From positions 3,167,040 to 3,231,039 of the forward strand of contig SMSO01000035.1 of NCBI GenBank assembly GCA_004764695.1: a DNA stretch of 64,000 nt, given 5' to 3'. This stretch comes from Schizochytrium sp. TIO01 (Eukaryota; Sar; Bigyra; Thraustochytrida; Thraustochytriidae). This document shows, one piece after another, positions 57,001-64,000 of this stretch. The translations under genes and the position numbers were made by a program. A model generated the notes under the pieces. It saw nothing but the letters and a program-made list of their open reading frames with translations. It ran no database searches and was not told where the DNA came from. How positions within the stretch are numbered: position 1 is the first letter of the stretch; every line of letters begins with the position of its first letter.

Positions 57001-59611
57001 GGCCAATGGGAAATCCGTTCAAAGTTGATTGCTTCTGTGATTCGTGCATTGCAAACACATTTACGCGGGACATTGGAAGAGCAGGAGGCCTGTTCACACT
57101 GTATAGTAGCAATGCTAACTATTTTACAGCGTCGAGACCCAATGCTGACAGCTATACAGAGACGAGAGGACGTATGGAATGCTGCACTTCTTCTTCCCGA
57201 AATTTTTCACGCTGCACGAGGCTTTGTCGCAGTTCAATATAGAGAAGCGGAAGCACTTCAGTTTTTTAACCTTGGTCGGCAACGTCGTGATAATCAAGTA
57301 CACAAGCACAATGGAAAGATGAAGCCACTTGTTTCGTCAAGTGCGTCCAAGCAACTGGACCATTTCCAGCAACCGCCGAAGAAGTATGCAAGCTTTTTAC
57401 TGGATCACCTTCCTCCAGAAATTCTTGCGTTAGGAATGCGTTTGATTACAAGCGCATTTTCCCTTGTTCTTGATTTAGATGCACAACAATTGAAGTTCTT
57501 CATGTCGTCTGCGTTAGGAGACACCGGAAATGAGATCACAACAATAAGTGCTGAAGAGTTTATGAGAGATGCGCTAGTGTGTTGCAACGCAATTCTGCAT
57601 CGGAGCTCGCACGAATTTCTCGAATGTTATCCTGACACTTGGTTTCTCATGCATATTGCATCAATTAAATCTGTGTTGACGATACTTGAATGGTTCTCGG
57701 CAAGGCTTACAGCCTTGTGCAAGGATGGTGCGGCCCGTGCGGATTTAAACCGGACGAACTCAAGTTTATGGTTGCTCTTTCTTCATGCGAGCTTTTCTCT
57801 TGCCGTGAGCCCTGTTCTTCGATTCGATACCTTTGATGTGCAAAAAAAACAAATTATAGAGCGAGAGCATTTGCTGGGTTCCCATTCTCGACTCGTAAAG
57901 TTACTCCGTGCCGTCTGGGATGGCGCATTAATTGGGCAGCGATGGCTCATTGGACATCACCTTGGATTTGACATCTTGCAGGTTTGCACCTCCAGTGTTT
58001 CAGAAGAGTTGGTTGTCCTGGGCCGCAAAATGTACTTAGATATGTTGATTGAAGAATTTAAGCATGGTGGGAATATTATCGAGGTTGTCACAACAGTATT
58101 CGTTGACTATGTTTCTCGAACACCTAACTCTGAAGTTTCACAGCGCACCGTTGACCTTTTCAACGTTGCTTTATTAGAGACCGCAAGTCGTGACCTGCAA
58201 CAAAACTCTTTCGTGACTTCCTTTGTAGAAGATATGGCGCATCTCTGCAAGCTTCTGCGCGAGCTCGATAGGCTTCCGCACTCCTCAGTTTTTGAAAGTG
58301 ACCGTGTGGACGCAATTGTGGAGCTACTAAACTACTTGCGTCGGCAAGGACGCCACGAGCAGTTTCCTGGGTCACCTCGAAGAGCTGATTGACATGCACG
58401 AGGAGCTAGGAAACTCTGCTGAGGCTGCAAATGCTCGTCTTTTACAACTTCAAATACCAGGTCAGGACCGCGAATCGGTTCTTTGGAGTGTCGTGGACAT
58501 TTGTGCTCGGGGGCGTATGTGGGAACGTGGAATCACTGTTCTTGATGAGCTGCGAGACATGTTCGAACGAAACTACATGGTCCAGCAGATTCCAAGAGTT
58601 CTCAACCGCCAGGCAGAGTTCTTCACAAAGTTAGTCTCGGAACTCGGTCAGAGGTTCTACCCGAATTACTACCGTGTTGTGTTCGTTGCGCCGAGTCACC
58701 CATCATCGACACCGCTGGAGCGCCATGCAGTTTGGAACCGATCTTTTGTGTATAAAGGAAACGACATGGAGAGTCTTGTTGATTTTTGTGCACGATTAGA
58801 GCTATCTTTTGCAGGTGTCCCTGTGCGATCAGATCGCAATCGCCACGCAGCAGCTACAGATCGATGGATTGAAGTTCAAGCTGTTAAGCCTTGCTCCTGG
58901 TTTGAAAAGGCACTTCTGGAGGATGCACGTTATCCAGAATCTATGCGATCAGCGGTTCATCAAGAGCAAGACCCTGGAAGATTTGCATTACCACCTGCAA
59001 GGATACTGAAACACCAAGCCTACATGTCCGTTTCTAGCGTTACTTACTTGACTTCGTTCCGGCAGAGGGCCGAACGCTCCGGCAATGAGATACTTGATAC
59101 ATGGGCACAAAAGAACATCGCTTTTCTTGATGCGCCTGGATTTCCATGTCTGTCCAGACGACTTTGCGTTACACGGGAAGAGAAATTGCAAGTTGACCCC
59201 CTGCGGCTCGCTGTGCAAACAATCCAAGACAAAAATTGCGAAATTCTTGAGCAATTAACAAACCATGGACATCGCACGGGACGAGATGCACCACAATCCT
59301 TTACAATGCTCTTGAGTGGGGTTATTGATGCTGCGGTCAGCGGTGGTGTGATGAAAAATTATGATCCATTTTTTACTGGTGAGTATTGCAAAACTTATCC
59401 AGAGATTCTTGCAGCCTTTGAATCAGAGGCTGTTGCCGAGTTGTGGATAAACTATCTTCGGGAGCTTGTACAAGACCAGACAAAATTATTAGAAGATGCT
59501 ATCGAGGTTCATGGGCAAGTATGTGCAGAAGCAGTTCTTCCACTGCACGAATTCTTGTGTGGCCGTATGAACGAACTCAAGGCTCTTGTTGGTTCAATGC
59601 TTACGAAGTGA
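54001..59611 (+). CDS. DOCK-family Rho/Rac guanine-nucleotide exchange factor with SH3, DHR1 and DHR2 (one-base frame break)
   Basis: A DOCK-A/B-like architecture of about 1869 residues, close to the 1865 of human DOCK1. An SH3 domain is at residues 31-90 (ARFEFVAKGKYQISLEAGDLV, then SSGWFKG). DHR1, the C2-like phosphoinositide-binding domain, is at about 523-640 (the RNIEVRVHVVYNDD region). The C-terminal DHR2 exchange domain includes HEELGNSAEAA, the RGRMWERGITVLDEL helix and LLSGVIDAAVSGG, whose Val lies in the region of the nucleotide-sensor loop. DHR2 of this type activates Rac or Cdc42 and drives actin remodelling. The frame breaks at about 58363-58371: QF before it and LGHLEELIDMHEELGN after it are continuous only if one base of TTTCC is skipped. 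The first ATG after an upstream in-frame TGA is 54001. Confidence 0.92.
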
Positions 59612-59906
59612 GGGGGAAACAAATACATCTTTTAGAGATTACTGCCATTTCACGCCTTTGCGAACACGTTAGTTTGACAGTAGAAGTAGTGTATAATATA
59701 ATCTGTTATTTTGATTAGTGTGAGAATTTGAAAGCCCCAAATAGGCTTGCACTTGGTAAGGTTGCAAATCTGTTTTATGTGTGTGTTTGGCGTTTCTCAA
59801 GAGCTGATTTTTCCAAATTTAAAATTTCATTTTTATCATTTTTAAAATAAAAATAACAAAATACTATAGCACCAAGAACAGAGAATAAGGATATAAATGC
59901 ATAAGT

Positions 59907-62103
59907 TTAAGATCGATAAAGTGCACGAGACTTAGGTGATGCTGCATTTTGTGTGGAACGCATCGCATTTTGCTCATATGCTTGCGAAGGTTGGAGCAAA
60001 GTTTCCATTGGAGGTACAATTAAGTCTTGTACGACTTGCGAGCCAAGGTACTGATTCAATAATGCCTTAAGCTCAAAGTTCTGTGCTTCAAGGGTTTGCA
60101 CCTCATTAATGCTATCTGCACGGTCCTTAAGAACCTTGATATATTTCTTCATAGCATGCTCGAGAGCTTCCCAAACGCGAATAGATCGATCTGGAACCAG
60201 GTGCGCAAGCCGAGACCAGTATTCAATTTCCTCAAGACGATCACGTTCACGTCTTGCATCAGATGCCTCTTGCTCGGCTTGCATCGTGGTTTCTCGTTTT
60301 GTTTTGCGCTTAACGGGTCCTAAATCAGCTTCAGCTTCATTATTTCGCTGCTCCACATAATTCCTTGCTATTTTGACAACATCATCTTGCTTCACGCGAA
60401 GACCCAAAACTTTTTTCTCTGCATCTGCATTCTCTGCCTGTTCGAGGGCAAAAACGTCATCTTCGTCATCGTCAACGCGCTCAAAGAAGTGCCCTACCAA
60501 ATCACGAATTTCGGACTCAGTCGAAACATTGAGAGCCTTAAGAATAGCATCAGCACGAAGTACAGCAGAGCTTGAGGCGTCAGAGATTGCAGCCTCAGAT
60601 CTTGTTTTAGCATCGATTAGAAAGTCAGCTTCTAAAGCAAGCATCTCGAGCATGAGCTTTACCTTTGCATCAAATACCTTCGATCGCCGGGTTTCACCTG
60701 CACCTGTATCTTCCTCAAGTTCATGCATTTTTGTCTCTGACTTAATTTCTACATCTTCAACCTTTTTAGTCTCCGACGCACCCATCTCAGCCGCCGCGGC
60801 AGCTAGTTTAATCTGTTGGTCGTTAAATGCTCCAGACTGGCAAATAAAGAGCTCTTGCTTAGGCGGAAGCCAACGATGACCAAGCTGCTGCTCTTGAATG
60901 ATCTTGTCCGCAGCTAAAAGGGCATCAAGTTGACCCAAAATTTCTTCCTGGTGCATGAGCCACACCTCGCGATACTTTTTGTTATCAGCAAGCTCAAAGT
61001 GCCTAAATTTACTCTGCAGATCCTTATACTGCTTTGTAATACGGCGATACTCTTCTGTAAGATCCATATTCTCTTGCTTGTACTTGGTGTCGCTGGCGTG
61101 GTACTTACTCATCAGCGTCGATAGAGCATCCTTGAGACGAGCAAGCTTGCGCTTTTGTTGTGCCAACGTCGCTGAGTTCTCCATGTCACGCTCAGTAAGA
61201 ACACGATAATTATACTCTAACTTCTCCGTATTCAGCTGGTAAGTAGCTCTCATCTCTTCTAATTGTTGCTCAAGAACCTGGATATCGGTTTCCAGTTTAA
61301 TTTTGAGCTGATTATAGTCTTCTGCATCGCGAGTACGCAGGGCCTCAAGCTCCTTTTGATAGTTTGCTTCTCTTTCCTGGCGGGCTTCCATATAGTTCAT
61401 TTCCATCTCTCTGCGCTTTTCAAAGAGCGAGTCAATCTCACCTCTGTTTGCTGTAAGTAGTTCCTTACGCTCTTGAGCAAACGCGTCCTCGATGGATTTT
61501 AGCTCCTCCTCGTAGTTGGCCCTTAGCTCTTTGTATTGTGCAGCCATGCGCATGAGAAGTTCCTCAATATCCACACCCTGTTGCTTTCAACGCCTTGACA
61601 TACTCTTCATCTTTGATCTTGAGCTCACGCTGGAACTCTGCAATGAGCTTGTCCTTGCTGTTGATGATTTCTTCGCAGGCTGTGCGTTGTTTTGCCATCT
61701 CAGTCGCAAGCTCCAAAGGCATGTTGTACTCCATGAGTTCTGCCCATCGCATCTCCACGCTGGCATTTTTCTTGCCACTCGTCAAGGCCTCCCCCTGGAG
61801 GTTGTGAAGTCGATGCTGCCGCTTATCTTCTTCTTGCACTCGCCGTTTACTCTCTGTGAAGTCTGCTTCAACTCGAATGCTAGTGATATCACGCAGGGTT
61901 TGTTCTTTCTTCAAGTCAATTTTCTTCAAGGACTCGGCTACTTGCTTTTTGCGCTTACCCGTTTGCTCTTCTTCAGGGTCAATTCTTGCATTCGCATCAC
62001 CCTTTTCGCTTCTTGTGGCATTACGTTTTTCAATGCGCAAGCGGCGAGCTCGGATACGCTCATCCTGATTCGCGGAGTTTGTAGACAGCGATGTATCCTC
62101 CAT
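59907..62103 (-). CDS. DRC1: Dynein regulatory complex subunit 1 (one-base frame break)
   Basis: A coiled-coil scaffold of the nexin-dynein regulatory complex, which controls dynein motors in motile cilia and flagella. Sequence hallmarks run in the order of the family: KDEEYVKALK, DIEELLMRM, DYNQLKIKLETDIQVLEQQLEE, YQLNTEKLEYNYRVL, LMHQEEILGQL, then a C-terminal block with EYWSRL and LRPV-like DRSIRVWEALEHAMKKY and FELKALLNQYL. The frame breaks between ALK and QQGVDIEELL at about 61576-61587 (minus-strand AAAGCAACAGGG). Skipping one base restores 731 residues, near the 740 of human DRC1, with no room for an intron. It converges with the DOCK gene, 295 bases apart. Start ATG 62103. Confidence 0.92.
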
Positions 62104-62543
62104 CCTGATGTAGCTGGAAGACGCGAGATGCGATGCAACGATGTGTTTGCCTTCGCTGAGAAGTCAAGCAGCTTGAAGAAATAGTTGCTTCACTTCTGCA
62201 CAGCTGTCAAGGATAAGAACTCTGCCTTTTTACCACGTTAACTTGGAGCCTTTCCAAGTATACTCTGCGCATGAACGGTTATATCTATCCTCTGAGCTAC
62301 GTGCTCGCAGCGCTAGCTCTGCAAATCGCGACAGCGCGAGAGCTGTGTGTGTGTGTGAGCGGGACTTGTCTGCTTGTCCACTACGATGAGCGGTCCTCTA
62401 GTGGAAGTACATGAACAAGGATAGAAGAAAGAACTTGGTTCACAATAGTGCACAAGTTCTTGCTTGGCCAACGGATACTTTTATTTTTGCCTTTCCTACT
62501 ACATTATTCATTCATTCATTCATTCATTCAATCATTCATTCAT

Positions 62544-62627
<84 letters not shown>

Positions 62628-63134
62628 ATCCTTTTACTGCGATTTTTCTTTCACTAGTACAGACTAACTCTGCTTTTAAGTGCCGCACCATTCACGAACA
62701 TATAGACAGATGAGTGTATTCAAGAGGCTCCTCCCGATATTTTATGTCGGTGTATGATTTTCACAAAACGAGGAAAATAATGTTAGGTTCAGAAAAGGTC
62801 GGCTTACAGCCAAATTTTTAAGTAGTATGAAAAATATTAAAAAAATCATTTTCAAATGGGACTGGTGCAACCCCCGGAAAGTTGAAAGCTTACAGCTTTG
62901 AGGTAGTGGAAAATTTACTTTTAATCTTCAGATCAGCTTCAAACAAATAATAGTAGGTTGGGATAGCTCCGGGTATGCAAGGTAAATCTAAAATCAAAAT
63001 TATGATGCTTTAATGAATGTAAGAGAAAAATGAAAGTAACATGACTCGCTTGAGCAACGTATGAAGCAGCAATAAATTTGCCTGGACAATAAGAGAACTC
63101 CTGGTGTCAAACACATACTAAAGGAGTAGGTATT
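62104..63134. other. Intergenic spacer with a long microsatellite
   Basis: Upstream region of DRC1 and downstream region of the Gln-rich gene. It includes a short GT run (62346-62357) and the compound CATT/TTTC array at 62501-62628. No gene is seen. Confidence 0.6.
62501..62628. repeat. Compound CATT then TTTC microsatellite
   Basis: About ten CATT/TCAT units (one interrupted by AATC) pass directly into about 21 perfect TTTC units. It is the longest perfect array in the window. Confidence 0.97.
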
Positions 63135-63342
63135 TCAACTATCCTTGCGAAAACTCGAGCCCGCTCCGTTGGCATTGCTAGATGACTTCTTGCTAGAATT
63201 TGTTGAAGACGATGCCCACCGGTTGGGAAAAGGCAAGCCAACTCTGCCCTGTTGCAACTGTTGTGTGAACGCTTCAGATGAAAGGGTTGGGGCCTGAAAA
63301 TGCTCCAATGACATGTGCTGCTGGGGCGAGGCGTTCATTCCG

Positions 63343-63374
<32 letters not shown>

Positions 63375-64000
63375 GAGATTTGAAAGAAGGTTCATGGCAT
63401 GCTGCCCATGTTGAAGAGCATTCATCAGATCGCCTGGGAGTGTGAGGCCACTACCAGTACTCTGACGAAGTCCTTGGGATGAGCTATTAGAGCTAAAAAG
63501 ATTCGCAAGTAAAGTTGTTGTTGGATTGCTGCTGTTGCTACTCGAGGGGAAACCCGGTTGTTTGCTGCTCGAGCTTGACGGGGTGTTGCTAGAGCCCAAA
63601 CTTGATGAAGATGGGCTCGCATTTGTTGCATTTGCAAGCTGTTGCTGAAGCTCATGCAGTTGTTGTAGCTGTTGTAACGGGGAAATCTCTGAGCCGTTAG
63701 CGGCTGCAGATAGACTAGCATTGTGAGCGCTTTGCCATGGTGATGCGGAATTCTGTGCGGCACGGTTATCCAATATATTTTGGAACATACTCTGAATGCG
63801 AGCAGTAGGATCATCTGATACAGGTACTGCGGGACTGGGCGATGGGGAATTTGCTCGTCGCTTGTTTTTAGCACCACGCGATTTTTTAGAAGCCGTTGAT
63901 GCGGGCGACTTACTAGAACCTGCTGGACTGAGGGAAGGTATCTGCATGCCTCCGTTTCCAATAATCGAACCAATCGGGAGCGTACTAGCACCCGGGATAC
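63135..64000 (-). CDS. Gln/Ser-rich low-complexity protein (5' end outside window)
   Basis: The frame is open to the right edge, so the N-terminus is missing; an in-frame ATG at 63947 would give 270 residues. The sequence has a basic Lys/Arg/Ser segment (KKSRGAKNKRR, a possible nuclear signal), a short helix SMFQNILDNRA, Leu/Gln repeats, Ser/Asn-rich stretches and a run of ten Gln. The layout resembles transcriptional co-regulators or RNA-granule proteins with disordered regions, but no folded domain can be named. Confidence 0.75.
63342..63374. repeat. Polyglutamine-encoding trinucleotide tract
   Basis: A GTT/GCT trinucleotide run on the plus strand encodes ten consecutive Gln on the minus strand using mixed CAG and CAA codons. 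Confidence 0.9.

Noticed and set aside
62411-62713. 100-codon frame with repeated Ser-Phe-Phe-Leu
   Set aside because: It is a translation of the CATT/TTTC microsatellite and not a membrane protein.

Overview
The window is nuclear DNA from a single-celled eukaryote. It carries long, mostly intronless genes for eukaryote-only proteins: a Rab-GAP, a kinesin, a DOCK-type exchange factor, a RAD54B translocase, the U6 snRNA exonuclease USB1, a transmembrane RING ligase and the axonemal protein DRC1. DRC1 means the organism builds motile flagella or cilia. One clear spliceosomal intron (GTAAGT...TTAG) is visible in the kinesin gene, and TAA, TAG and TGA all act as stops. The mix of few introns, moderate GC, SH3-DHR1-DHR2 DOCK, DRC1 and abundant tetranucleotide microsatellites would suit a heterotrophic stramenopile such as a labyrinthulomycete/thraustochytrid. 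That placement is an impression and was not tested.

Layout: (1) 1-7048, a giant leucine-rich-repeat protein (5' end outside the window) convergent with a TBC Rab-GAP. (2) 7.9-12.1 kb, one 1393-residue protein made of two complete glutaminase-plus-ankyrin units. (3) 12.1-25.7 kb, a gene-poor stretch with one hypothetical gene, a medium-chain acyl-CoA dehydrogenase and many simple repeats. (4) 25.7-33.3 kb, a secreted Cys-rich protein, RAD54B and a membrane coiled-coil protein. (5) 35.5-42.4 kb, a small mitochondrial protein, a spliced kinesin, and a fusion of a purine nucleoside phosphorylase with an MTA/SAH deaminase. (6) 44.4-49.8 kb, USB1, a hypothetical protein and a Kelch-RING membrane ligase. 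(7) 54-62.1 kb, DOCK convergent with DRC1. (8) The right edge cuts a Gln/Ser-rich protein. There are no operons. Genes are individually spaced and several pairs converge.

The two most notable genes are both fusions. In the tandem glutaminase, the second domain keeps every catalytic residue, while the first has lost almost all of them and looks like a covalently attached pseudoenzyme. In the phosphorylase-deaminase fusion, the phosphorylase domain has the Glu and Asn that purine nucleoside phosphorylases use to read 6-oxopurines, where MTA phosphorylase has Ser and Asp. The protein therefore looks like a two-step enzyme: MTA is deaminated to methylthioinosine, which is then phosphorolysed to hypoxanthine and methylthioribose-1-phosphate.

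Five conserved genes (ACADM, RAD54B, USB1, DOCK, DRC1) cannot be read in one frame. In each, the span from start to stop is 3n+1, as if one extra base were present. In three of them the homology is seamless across the break, so an intron is excluded. The most economical reading is insertion errors in the assembly, but +1 frameshifting is a testable alternative.
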